Shown here: one piece after another, positions 7,450 through 15,599 of the stretch
Layout of the letters: each line of letters opens with the position of its first letter
Numbering within the stretch: the first letter of the stretch is position 1
Source: Anammoximicrobium sp964645045
GTDB lineage: Bacteria > Planctomycetota > Planctomycetia > Pirellulales > Pirellulaceae
DNA: 64,000 nt
NCBI GenBank assembly: GCA_964645045.1
Contig: CAZXYZ010000061.1
Span: forward strand, 1 to 64,000
Reading direction: 5' to 3'
The notes under the pieces: generated by a model
What the model was told of the DNA's origin: nothing
The model's database searches: none
What the model saw: only the letters and a program-made list of their open reading frames with translations
Translations under genes and position numbers: made by a program

Positions 7450-8454
7450 TCAATGAATCAGAGGGCGGGCGTTGCTGGACCCCAGCACGGAATCGAATTC
7501 GTCCAACCCCGCTTCCGCGAAACCGAGCCGGTTCCGATACACGTCGTCGCCGTAAGGCTCGCATTGAGGTGTCGCGAGAAACTCGATATGCAAGTCCCCG
7601 AACATGACACTCTGACCACGTCCCCAATGGTTGCCGCTCTGCCGGCCCGGCAGGTGCAGGCTGGGGGCGTCGGCCAACAGGGCGAAGCTTTCCCGCCGCA
7701 GGTTTCGCGGTGGCCGGTAATACCCGTTGCTGTAGGTTCCCAGCGGGTATGCGTAATCGCCGCCCATGCTTTGCTGCAGTTTCAACAGTTGGAGTCCCCG
7801 GGCCTGGTCCAATTCGGCCGGTGTCGGGATACGAAAATCGGCCCGCTGCGTTCCCCATCGCGACCCGGGACACAGAACAATGCGTGGGTCTTCCAGGCGT
7901 TCGGCTTCGGCCAGCAGTACGGCGCAGATCCCCGCCACGGATCGATTGCCACTGACCGGAATCGATGGAAAGAAGCCTTGGTGTTGCTCGCTGTATCCCG
8001 CCAATGCGATGCCCAAACTGCGGAGATGGTCGCCACAGGCGGCGATCTGCGCCCGGTAGCGGCTGCCGGCAATGGCGGGAAAGAAGATCAGCGACACGGC
8101 CAGCAGGACGCCCGCCATCACGATCGTGTCAGCGGCCGACCAAGCGCCGGACGGCAAGCAGGTTTCGCAGGCTGCGAACCGGACCCGCGCCCAGCCCGCG
8201 CGGCGTTTCTGCCGCTTGGCGGGTGTGGCCAGGGGGCGCTCCCCGGCATAGCCTTCGACCAGATCGCAAGTCAACTCGGCCAGTGCCGGCGGCGGTTCGA
8301 AGTCCGTGTTGGTGGCGTCCAGGGGCCGCAACTGGCACCGCAAGAGTTCGAGCTCTTGCCGCAGCTGCGGGTCGTTTTGCAGCGATTCAAACACACGTCG
8401 CCGTTCGGCGTCGTCGAGGGCATTGAGCAGATAACCCAACAGGTCTTCACGCAT
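7450..8454 (-). CDS. membrane-bound anti-sigma-like/DUF1559-like protein
   Basis: A 334-residue protein encoded three bases after the ECF sigma gene. The first 60 residues form a helical region (LLGYLLNALDDAERRRVFE) like the sigma-binding part of anti-sigma factors, without a clear zinc finger. A membrane helix (about 113-132) separates it from a large outer domain with planctomycete prepilin-like features: RAQIAACGDHLRSLGIAL and GFFPSIPVSGNRSVAG, then a late GRGQSVMFGDLHIEFL segment close to the DUF1559 end motif. Inferred role: the sensor/anti-sigma partner of the neighbouring sigma factor. Confidence 0.7.
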   Translation of the reverse strand: MREDLLGYLLNALDDAERRRVFESLQNDPQLRQELELLRCQLRPLDATNTDFEPPPALAELTCDLVEGYAGERPLATPAKRQKRRAGWARVRFAACETCLPSGAWSAADTIVMAGVLLAVSLIFFPAIAGSRYRAQIAACGDHLRSLGIALAGYSEQHQGFFPSIPVSGNRSVAGICAVLLAEAERLEDPRIVLCPGSRWGTQRADFRIPTPAELDQARGLQLLKLQQSMGGDYAYPLGTYSNGYYRPPRNLRRESFALLADAPSLHLPGRQSGNHWGRGQSVMFGDLHIEFLATPQCEPYGDDVYRNRLGFAEAGLDEFDSVLGSSNARPLIH

Positions 8455-8457
8455 CGT

Positions 8458-9108
8458 TCAGTCCAGGTCGGGATGATGGCAATTCCAAAACTCAGCTAGT
8501 TTTGCGATGGCCGTGTGGAGCCGGCTGCGAACCGTCCCCACGGGGATGGAAAGCACTTCGGCCGCTTCGCGGTAAAGGAGTCCCTGATAATACACCAACT
8601 GGACCACGGCGCGCATCGGTTCGGACAATTGGCCCAACGCGGCGTTCAGCAACCTGTTCCGCTCGTCGTCGGCCGCTTGATGCGCCGGATCCGGTTCGTC
8701 ACTGACCATCAGTTCGGTCAAGCCTCGGCCTTCGTCCGTATCACGCAGCCGGGCCGGACGGTCCAAGCTGACCGCCTGGTACCGCTTGCTGCTGCGCTGG
8801 GCGTCGATGGCTTGATTGGTTGCGATGGTGTACAGCCAAGGCCGCACCCGCCGCTCGGGGTCGAACTGTCCGCACTTCAAGTGTACTTGCAGGAACACCG
8901 CTTGGAATGCGTCCTCAGCCGCCTCGACGCTACCTAGATATCGCCGCAGGTAGCTATATAATTCGCGTTCGTAGCGGTGTACCAATTCCGCAAACAAATC
9001 ACGGCGGCCCGTCTCTCGGTATTGGAGCAGCAAATCTTCGTCCGACCACTGGTCCAGCGAGTGAGGTTCCGTCCGTCTTGCTGTCGCCGTGCTTAGCGTC
9101 GCGTTCAT
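8458..9108 (-). CDS. ECF-type RNA polymerase sigma factor
   Basis: A 216-residue extracytoplasmic-function sigma factor. Region 2 covers about residues 25-95 (DLFAELVHRYERELYSYL, AEDAFQAVFLQVH, RPWLYTIATNQAIDAQR), and region 4 covers about 145-205 (LSEPMRAVVQLVYYQGLLY followed by a helix-turn-helix, VGTVRSRLHTAIAKL). The linker is acidic. It directs RNA polymerase to stress or signal promoters. The anti-sigma-like gene follows after three bases, implying one transcript and control by sequestration. The permease gene 182 bases upstream is divergent. Confidence 0.92.
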   Translation of the reverse strand: MNATLSTATARRTEPHSLDQWSDEDLLLQYRETGRRDLFAELVHRYERELYSYLRRYLGSVEAAEDAFQAVFLQVHLKCGQFDPERRVRPWLYTIATNQAIDAQRSSKRYQAVSLDRPARLRDTDEGRGLTELMVSDEPDPAHQAADDERNRLLNAALGQLSEPMRAVVQLVYYQGLLYREAAEVLSIPVGTVRSRLHTAIAKLAEFWNCHHPDLD

Positions 9109-9290
9109 TAGTTGTACGAAGCTTTTGAAGAATAGTTCGGAAAAAACCGTCCCACGATGTCGTCACCGTGCCTTGATCGTAACACAGACGGCCCGGGCCT
9201 GCCAAGCGTTTCGCGGGAAGTTAACCGGGATCCGGTCTTTCCCCCGCCGTGCCGACGATCGTGTCACGATCCCTTCCGTGAGCAAGAGCC

Positions 9291-10952
9291 ATGCCGCAGC
9301 CATTACAACCGCACCTCAGCCGTGGATCGTGGGCCGCACCAGGCGACGTTAACGCCTTTTTCGGATTGATGTTAGATAATTTTGCCAATCTGCTATTGAC
9401 GGTTGGGCTGCTAGCAGTTGTTTTTGAATTTCCTACAAGTTTTGCCATCCAGCACATGATTCCCGGCACAGCCATTGGCGTGCTGGTGGGTGATCTGCTG
9501 TTCTTTTGGATGGCCTTGTCGATGGGCCGGCGGAAAGGGCGCCATGACATAACGGCCATGCCGCTGGGGCTGGATACCCCCAGCACGTTCGGGATGGTAT
9601 TCTTCGTTCTGGGGCCGGCGTTTCTGTACGGCAAACAAACGCTGCCCAGCGTGGACGAGGCCGCACGTTACGCGTGGCACATCGGGATCTGCTCGATTTT
9701 CATCAGCGGTTTGTTCAAGCTGGTCTGCGCGGGCGGCTCGAACTGGGTCCGGCGGATGATGCCCCGCGCCGGTCTGCTGGGCTCGCTGACAGCGATCGCG
9801 CTGGTCCTGATCAGTTTCTTGCCATTGATCGAGATCCTGCAGCAGCCCCTGGTCGGTCTGGTGGCCTTGGCCATCATTCTGACGACCCTGGTGGCACGTG
9901 TCCCATTGCCGCTGCGTCTGCCGGGCGCGCTAGGGGCCCTGCTGGTGGGCGGCTTCCTGTTCTATCTGATGCAAGCCTGGGGAGTGCTGGGGGCGTCTGC
10001 GGAGCCGTTTGTGGATCCGCGGCAAGCGATGCTGCCCACCGGGTGGCTGTCGGCTTTTCGATTCGAGTGGTGTACCGCTCTGCGCGATACGCTGAATTAT
10101 CTGCCGATCGTCATCCCCTTTGCTCTAGCCACCGTGATCGGCGGGATCGACTGCACGGAGAGCGCGGCGGCCGCCGGCGATGATTTTGACACGGGGCAGG
10201 TGATCGCCGTCGAAGCGGTAGCGACGCTGGTGGCCAGTATGTGCGGAGGCGTGATTCAGTCCACGCCGTACATCGGTCATCCGGCCTACAAGGCGATGGG
10301 CGCGCGCTCGGGATACACCCTGGCGACGGCCTTGTTTGTCGGCGGCGCGGGGCTGATCGGCTACTTTGGCTACTTGTACGTGATCATCCCCAAAGCCACC
10401 GTGTATCCGATCCTGATTTTCGTCGGGCTGGAGATTACGGCGCAGAGTTTTCAAGCGACGCCCAAGCGGCATTATCCGGCGCTGGCGATCGCCTGCATCC
10501 CGGCGCTGGCCGCTTTGGCGATGTTGTACGCGGACAAGATCTTCGGAGACCGCTCGCTGGTGTCTGCCGGACTGAGCGCCGCGACGCTGCAAGATCCCGG
10601 ACTGCGCGGCGAGTTACAGACCATTCGGATGCTGGCCAATGGCTTCATTGTCACCAGCCTGTTGTGGGCGTCGGCATTAGCGGCGCTGATCGACCGCCGC
10701 ATGCAGCTCGCCGCCGCTTACTTTGCCACGGCGGCGATTTGCGCGGCGTTTGGGGTCATTCATTCGCCGTTGCCGGGCGGGCGACTGTTCGTGCTGTGGG
10801 ATGCGGCCCTGTCGGCGGACGCGCGCTCGGCGGCCCTGCAGTACGTCGCCGGCTACGCGATCATCGCGATGTTGCTGGTGCCGTGGGAGCGATGGCGACG
10901 GATCGGGCGAAACGAGACAGATCCGGAGTTGGCGGAGGTTCACGGCGCGTAG
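9291..10952 (+). CDS. NCS2-type permease-like membrane protein
   Basis: This 553-residue integral membrane protein has about 13 hydrophobic segments. It resembles the AzgA/xanthine-uracil (NCS2) permease group: an N-terminal GDVNAFFGLMLDNFANLLLT, and conserved mid-protein stretches GGIDCTESAAAAGDDFDTGQ and MCGGVIQSTPYIGHPAYKAM. Those families take up purines, pyrimidines or related anions by proton symport; the substrate here is unknown. The ATG at 9291 has only a weak ribosome site. No purine genes are nearby. It is transcribed away from the sigma-factor gene. Confidence 0.75.
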   Translation: MPQPLQPHLSRGSWAAPGDVNAFFGLMLDNFANLLLTVGLLAVVFEFPTSFAIQHMIPGTAIGVLVGDLLFFWMALSMGRRKGRHDITAMPLGLDTPSTFGMVFFVLGPAFLYGKQTLPSVDEAARYAWHIGICSIFISGLFKLVCAGGSNWVRRMMPRAGLLGSLTAIALVLISFLPLIEILQQPLVGLVALAIILTTLVARVPLPLRLPGALGALLVGGFLFYLMQAWGVLGASAEPFVDPRQAMLPTGWLSAFRFEWCTALRDTLNYLPIVIPFALATVIGGIDCTESAAAAGDDFDTGQVIAVEAVATLVASMCGGVIQSTPYIGHPAYKAMGARSGYTLATALFVGGAGLIGYFGYLYVIIPKATVYPILIFVGLEITAQSFQATPKRHYPALAIACIPALAALAMLYADKIFGDRSLVSAGLSAATLQDPGLRGELQTIRMLANGFIVTSLLWASALAALIDRRMQLAAAYFATAAICAAFGVIHSPLPGGRLFVLWDAALSADARSAALQYVAGYAIIAMLLVPWERWRRIGRNETDPELAEVHGA

Positions 10953-11014
10953 ATTGTGGCCGGCATCCGTGCAACGGTGCGATTTCCTGAGTAGACCGCG
11001 ACGCAGGGCCCCGT

Positions 11015-11084
11015 TGGAGTTCACGCTTTAGCGTGCTAGGCGGGTTACGCCCGCTTAAGAAGACACGCTGAAGCGTGGACTCCA
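11015..11084. repeat. inverted repeat, TGGAGT-CACGCTT-AGCGTG family
   Basis: Arms 11015-11035 and 11064-11084 are 21-bp inverted copies with two mismatches; a GCGGG/CCCGC hairpin sits between them. A single related arm occurs at 26121-26141. The rest of 10953-11137 is empty. Confidence 0.75.
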
Positions 11085-11137
11085 GCGCGATTACCACCCC
11101 GACCAGCGTGTTTTCGACGGGCCTGCGTGGACAGTGC

Positions 11138-11434
11138 CTACGTTCCCGGTTTCTTCATCGCCAGGCTGTGCAGGACGAACACGCCGCCCACCGAGATCAA
11201 GGCCCAGGCAATCCACCGGGGCGGCCGGACTCGTTTGCGTGGTGCCATTTCGCCTTGCGTGGCAAGCGAGACGGGCAACGCCCAAACCGACGTGGCTTCC
11301 GTTCTTCCCGCCTGCCGAGCCAGGAATTTGGTACTGTGTTCGTTCAGGACGAAGGTGTCCACGAAGCGAAGTTGCAGCCCTAAGAGGACCAGGACCAACC
11401 CGATAAGCAGGAATTGATTTCGGTTAAGTTCCAT
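11138..11434 (-). CDS. small two-helix membrane protein
   Basis: A 98-residue protein with membrane helices at about residues 8-27 (FLLIGLVLVLLGLQLRFVD) and 72-90 (WIAWALISVGGVFVL). Between them lies a loop of about 45 residues containing TFVLNEHSTKFLA. I recognise the type as a recurrent planctomycete membrane protein of unknown function. The ATG at 11434 has a good AAGGCGGG site; a farther start at 11461 lacks one. The next gene on this strand, at 11589-11894, ends upstream, and a hairpin separates them. Confidence 0.65.
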   Translation of the reverse strand: MELNRNQFLLIGLVLVLLGLQLRFVDTFVLNEHSTKFLARQAGRTEATSVWALPVSLATQGEMAPRKRVRPPRWIAWALISVGGVFVLHSLAMKKPGT

Positions 11435-11463
11435 AACCCGCCTTTCGATAACTCGGCTCATCT

Positions 11464-11494
11464 CCCCCGTCAGTTATCGATTGCCTGACGGGGG
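11464..11494 (-). terminator. hairpin between two minus-strand genes
   Basis: A perfect 10-bp stem CCCCCGTCAG/CTGACGGGGG with an 11-base loop lies 95 bases after the stop of the small gene at 11589-11894. There is no clear T run on either side. Confidence 0.45.
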
Positions 11495-11588
11495 CCGCTT
11501 GAACCGGGCCACTAGGCGACGGGATATGTTGGTTCTCCGAGAAAGTTGCCGAATGACGGTGGCAGGAATCACGCGGCAAGGGGCAGAA

Positions 11589-11894
11589 CTAGCTGCCGGT
11601 GCCGGAGATGCCATTCAGCGCGGACCGCAAGGATGTGCGGAGGCTTTCGGTGGCCGAGTCGACAATCAGACCCTCTTTGTCGGCCTTGACGAGCGCCGCC
11701 GCAAGCGTTCTGTGTTGGTCCCAATCGGTGGGGCCGAACTGGCGGATATCCACGTAAGCATCCTCGAACGTCGCCGAGATTTTGGGCACCACGTGAACGC
11801 CGTCCATGGCGCGGACGGCATGGTACTTGAGCGATCCGAACACGAGTCCGGCTCCGACAGCGACACCAAACACAAAACTTCCCAATCGCTCCAT
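11589..11894 (-). CDS. small membrane-anchored protein
   Basis: A 101-residue protein. Residues 5-22 (GSFVFGVAVGAGLVFGSL) form an N-terminal membrane anchor. The remainder (HVVPKISATFEDAYVDIRQF, then an Ala-rich helix) is hydrophilic and probably outside the membrane. GGGAG seven bases ahead of the ATG at 11894 fixes the start. The frame is open far upstream to 13181, but that part is the antisense of the large MFS gene and is rejected. Function unknown. Confidence 0.65.
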   Translation of the reverse strand: MERLGSFVFGVAVGAGLVFGSLKYHAVRAMDGVHVVPKISATFEDAYVDIRQFGPTDWDQHRTLAAALVKADKEGLIVDSATESLRTSLRSALNGISGTGS

Positions 11895-12059
11895 GTTTCC
11901 GCTCCCGTAGTTGACTAGAACGAACATTTCCGGCACAACTTTAGCCGGAATCGGTTGGCCGAGGCAAGGTTGAATTCGCTTTGGTAGCCGAAAACGCCGG
12001 TTTCGTCGCGTTGAGCCTCGTCCAGGATTGCAACTCTTTTCACACAGACGGTTTAGTTC

Positions 12060-15000
12060 ATGGATGCTTCGACCGCCGAGGACGTTGTTCCGAAACAGAG
12101 GCTCAGCCCGGAACGTGGGCTGTTGTCTGCCAGCTTTGGCGGTCTGGTGCTGACGCAACTGCTGACCGCGATCAACGATAACACCTTTCGCTGGCTGGCC
12201 ATTGGGCTTGGCAAGCAAGCGTTGGAGCAGGCCGGCGACCAGGAGCATATCGGCTTGGTGCTGATGGCGGGCACCGCTTGCTTTGTGCTGCCCTATCTGA
12301 TTCTGGCCGCTCCCGCCGGGTATCTCGCGGATCGGTTCAGCAAACGATCGGTGATCATCGCGTGCAAAGGGGCCGAGATCGGCTTGGCCCTGTTGGGTGT
12401 CGCTGCCATGCTGACAGGCAGTGTGGTTTTTCTGCTGGCGGTCGTGGCCATGTTTGGCATGCAGTCCGCGCTGTTTTCCCCGTCGCGGCTGGGGAGCATT
12501 CCGGAACTGTTGCCGGTTGGGAAGATCTCCTCGGCCAACGGCCTGATGGGTTTGACGACCGTCGTAGCCACGGTCATCGGCATGGCATTGGGGAACGTGT
12601 TGGCCGACCAAGTCCGCGATCAGTTCGCCACCGGCGTGGCGATTTCGGCGGCCGCCCTGATCGGCTGTGCGGTCCTTGGCTGGCTGGCGAGCCTGCTGAT
12701 CACGCGGCTGGCACCGGCGGATCCCATGTTGGCCTTTCCGCTGAATCCGCTGCCCAAAATGGGTTCCGATCTGCGCGCTTTGGCGTCCAGCCGCCCGTTG
12801 TTGCGAGTGGCTCTGGGGATCGTGTTTTTCTGGTCGGTGGGGGCGTTGGCCCAGTTGAACATCGACCAGTTTGCGTTCGAAAGCGGAGCGACGCGCCAGA
12901 CGCAGATCGTTCCGCTGTTGTTGTGCCTGGTCGCAGGAGTCGGCTTGGGCAGTGTGCTGGCGGGGCTCTGGTCCGGTGGCCGCGTCGAATTGGGCATCCT
13001 GCCGCTGGGCGCCGCGGGGCTGGTCCTGAACGCGGTCCTGTTGTTCTTCGTTCCGCCGGGCGTCATGACGGCTGCGGCAGCGTGGTTTGGCTACTATGGT
13101 TGGACGGCATTTTTGTTGTTCGCACTGGGCGTCAGTGCCGGGCTGTTCGATGTGCCGTTGGAGTCGTACCTGCAGCATCACAGTCCGCCGCAGTCGCGGG
13201 GCTCGGTCTTGGCGGCCAGCAACCTGTTGACGTTCAGCGGCATTTTGGTCACCGCCGTTCTGTTTGCCGGCATGCGTGCGCCGTTGCGCGGCGCGGAACC
13301 GTTGTTGACGTCCCGCCAGATCTTTCTGCTCAGCGGATTGCTGACGATCCCGGTCTTCGTCTATATCGTCTGGCTGATCCCCCAGGCCAGCATCCGCTTC
13401 CTAGTGTGGCTGGCCAGCCGGACCGTGTACCGGATCCGCGTGGATGGCCTGGAGAATCTGCCGCAGCGAGGCGGCGCCCTGCTGGTCGCCAATCACGTCT
13501 CCTGGCTGGACGGCCCGCTGATGCTGCTGACCAGTTCCCGGCCGGTGCGGGTGCTGGCGTTTGCGGGCAACTTCCAGAACCGCTGGATCCGCCGCTTGGC
13601 CGACCTGTTCGGCGTGATTCTTGTCTCGTCGCGGCCCAAGGAGTTGATCGCAGCTTTGCACACCGCCCGGCGGGCTTTACAGAACGGCGAACTGGTGTGC
13701 ATTTTCCCGGAGGGGGCGATTACCCGCACGGGGCAGATGCAGGCATTTCGTCCGGGAATGCTGAAGATCCTGGAAGGGACCACCGCACCCGTGGTTCCCG
13801 TCTACCTGGATGAGCTTTGGGGGAGTATCTTTAGTTTTCAGGGAGGCAGGTTTTTCTGGAAGCGGCCGCAGCGGTGGCCCTATCCGATTTCAATCTTCTT
13901 CGGCCGTCCCGTTGACAACCCGATGGACGTGCATCAGGTGCGGCAGGCGGTTCAAGAGCTGGGAGCTACGGCGGTGGAACAACGAGCGAACCGGGCAAGC
14001 GGCTTGGCACGGTCCTTTGTGCGGACGTGTAAAAAGCGGAAACGCGGCTCGAAGATTGCGGACTCACTCGGCAACGAGTTGTCCGGCGGCGGGCTGCTGA
14101 CGCGGTCCCTGATCTTGCGGCGTTTATTGGCGCGGCACGTGCTGGCCGACGACGAACCGTTCGTGGGCCTGCTGCTGCCGCCGTCCGTCGCCGGCGTGGT
14201 GGCCAATATGGCCTGTGCGCTGGCGCGGCGGGTCCCGGTGAATCTGAACTATACGGTGACCTCGGAGGTGATCAACGAGTGCATCCGGCAAGCGGGCATC
14301 CGGCACGTGATCACCAGCCGCCAGTTCATGGAGAAGGTCAAGTTGGAGGTCGATGCGGAGTTAGTGTACCTGGAGGACTTCCGGAGCAAAGCCGGGTTCT
14401 GGGACAAACTGGCCTGTGCATTTGCCGCGTACGCCGTGCCCGCGCCGCTGCTGGAGCGGTCGCTCGATTTGCACCGCATCACCGGCGACGATCTGGCGAC
14501 CATCATCTTCACCTCGGGTTCCACCGGCGTTCCCAAGGGCGTGATGCTGACGCAAACCAATGTCGGCTCGAATGTGGACGCCATCGAACAGATTATCCAT
14601 TTGCACCGTTCGGACGTGCTGGTCGGCATTCTGCCGTTCTTTCACTCGTTCGGCTACACGGTCTGCCTGTGGGCCGCGATGAGCATTGACGTCAAGGGGG
14701 TCTATCACTTCAATCCGTTGGAAGCGAAACAGGTCGGCAAATTGGTCAAAAAGCACCGTGGCACCGTGCTGCTGGCCACGCCGACCTTCTTGCGTTCGTA
14801 CCTGCGCCGCTGCGATACGGACGAGCTGGCGACGCTGGATGCGATCGTCACCGGCGCGGAGAAACTGCCCCGGGACCTGTGCGACGCGTTCGAGGCGAAA
14901 TTCGGCGTCCGGCCGGTCGAAGGCTACGGGACCACGGAACTATCTCCGCTGGTCTCCGCGAACATTCCGCCCAGCCGATCCCCGTCGCGATCATCGAGCG

Positions 15001-15599
15001 ACTGGAAGGAAGGTACAGTCGGCCGCCCGGCGCCCGGCATCAGCGTTAAGGTCACGGACCTGGACACCGGCGCCGAATTGGGCATGGGCCGTCCGGGCAT
15101 GCTTTGGGTCAAGGGCCCGAACGTCATGAAGGGCTACCTGGGCCGCGAAGATCTGACCGCCGAGGTGATCAAGGACGGCTGGTACATGACCGGCGACATC
15201 GCCCTGATCGACGAAGACGGGTTCATTCAAATCACCGGCCGGCAGAGCCGTTTCTCCAAGATCGGCGGGGAGATGGTGCCGCACATGAAGATCGAGGAAG
15301 CCTTGGCTCAAGTCATCGGCGCGGATGAAGAAGAGGGCTTCCGGGCCGTCGTGACCGCCGTGCCGGACGAGAAAAAAGGCGAACGGATCGTCGTCTTGCA
15401 CACCTCCATCACGAAGACGCCCGAACAATTGCGGAAAGGACTCAGCGAACTCGGTCTGCCCAATCTGTACATCCCGTCGGAAGACAGCTTCCATCAGATC
15501 GAGGCCATCCCGGTCTTGGGCACCGGAAAACTGGACCTCCGCGGGGTCAAACAGCTTGCGAATCAAGTGTTTGGAGCAAGTGAGGAAGGAGCGTCATGA
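12060..15599 (+). CDS. LplT-like transporter / PlsC acyltransferase / acyl-ACP ligase fusion
   Basis: An 1179-residue three-part membrane protein. Residues 1-440 are a major-facilitator domain like the lysophospholipid flippase LplT. About 455-650 is a PlsC acyltransferase with the HX4D motif at H479 (NHVSWLDGP) and FPEGAITRTGQMQAF. About 690-1179 is an AMP-forming acyl-ligase with TSGSTGVPKGVML from residue 818, YGTTELSPL and TGDIALIDEDG. Together the parts would import lysophospholipid, activate a fatty acid and re-acylate, as E. coli LplT and Aas do separately. Such fusions are known in bacteria. Its TGA overlaps the next ATG (ATGA). Confidence 0.9.
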   Translation: MDASTAEDVVPKQRLSPERGLLSASFGGLVLTQLLTAINDNTFRWLAIGLGKQALEQAGDQEHIGLVLMAGTACFVLPYLILAAPAGYLADRFSKRSVIIACKGAEIGLALLGVAAMLTGSVVFLLAVVAMFGMQSALFSPSRLGSIPELLPVGKISSANGLMGLTTVVATVIGMALGNVLADQVRDQFATGVAISAAALIGCAVLGWLASLLITRLAPADPMLAFPLNPLPKMGSDLRALASSRPLLRVALGIVFFWSVGALAQLNIDQFAFESGATRQTQIVPLLLCLVAGVGLGSVLAGLWSGGRVELGILPLGAAGLVLNAVLLFFVPPGVMTAAAAWFGYYGWTAFLLFALGVSAGLFDVPLESYLQHHSPPQSRGSVLAASNLLTFSGILVTAVLFAGMRAPLRGAEPLLTSRQIFLLSGLLTIPVFVYIVWLIPQASIRFLVWLASRTVYRIRVDGLENLPQRGGALLVANHVSWLDGPLMLLTSSRPVRVLAFAGNFQNRWIRRLADLFGVILVSSRPKELIAALHTARRALQNGELVCIFPEGAITRTGQMQAFRPGMLKILEGTTAPVVPVYLDELWGSIFSFQGGRFFWKRPQRWPYPISIFFGRPVDNPMDVHQVRQAVQELGATAVEQRANRASGLARSFVRTCKKRKRGSKIADSLGNELSGGGLLTRSLILRRLLARHVLADDEPFVGLLLPPSVAGVVANMACALARRVPVNLNYTVTSEVINECIRQAGIRHVITSRQFMEKVKLEVDAELVYLEDFRSKAGFWDKLACAFAAYAVPAPLLERSLDLHRITGDDLATIIFTSGSTGVPKGVMLTQTNVGSNVDAIEQIIHLHRSDVLVGILPFFHSFGYTVCLWAAMSIDVKGVYHFNPLEAKQVGKLVKKHRGTVLLATPTFLRSYLRRCDTDELATLDAIVTGAEKLPRDLCDAFEAKFGVRPVEGYGTTELSPLVSANIPPSRSPSRSSSDWKEGTVGRPAPGISVKVTDLDTGAELGMGRPGMLWVKGPNVMKGYLGREDLTAEVIKDGWYMTGDIALIDEDGFIQITGRQSRFSKIGGEMVPHMKIEEALAQVIGADEEEGFRAVVTAVPDEKKGERIVVLHTSITKTPEQLRKGLSELGLPNLYIPSEDSFHQIEAIPVLGTGKLDLRGVKQLANQVFGASEEGAS

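Noticed and set aside
11895..13181. Long N-terminal extension of the small membrane-protein gene
   Set aside because: It is antisense to the MFS domain; the ATG at 11894 has a ribosome site and a proper membrane anchor.
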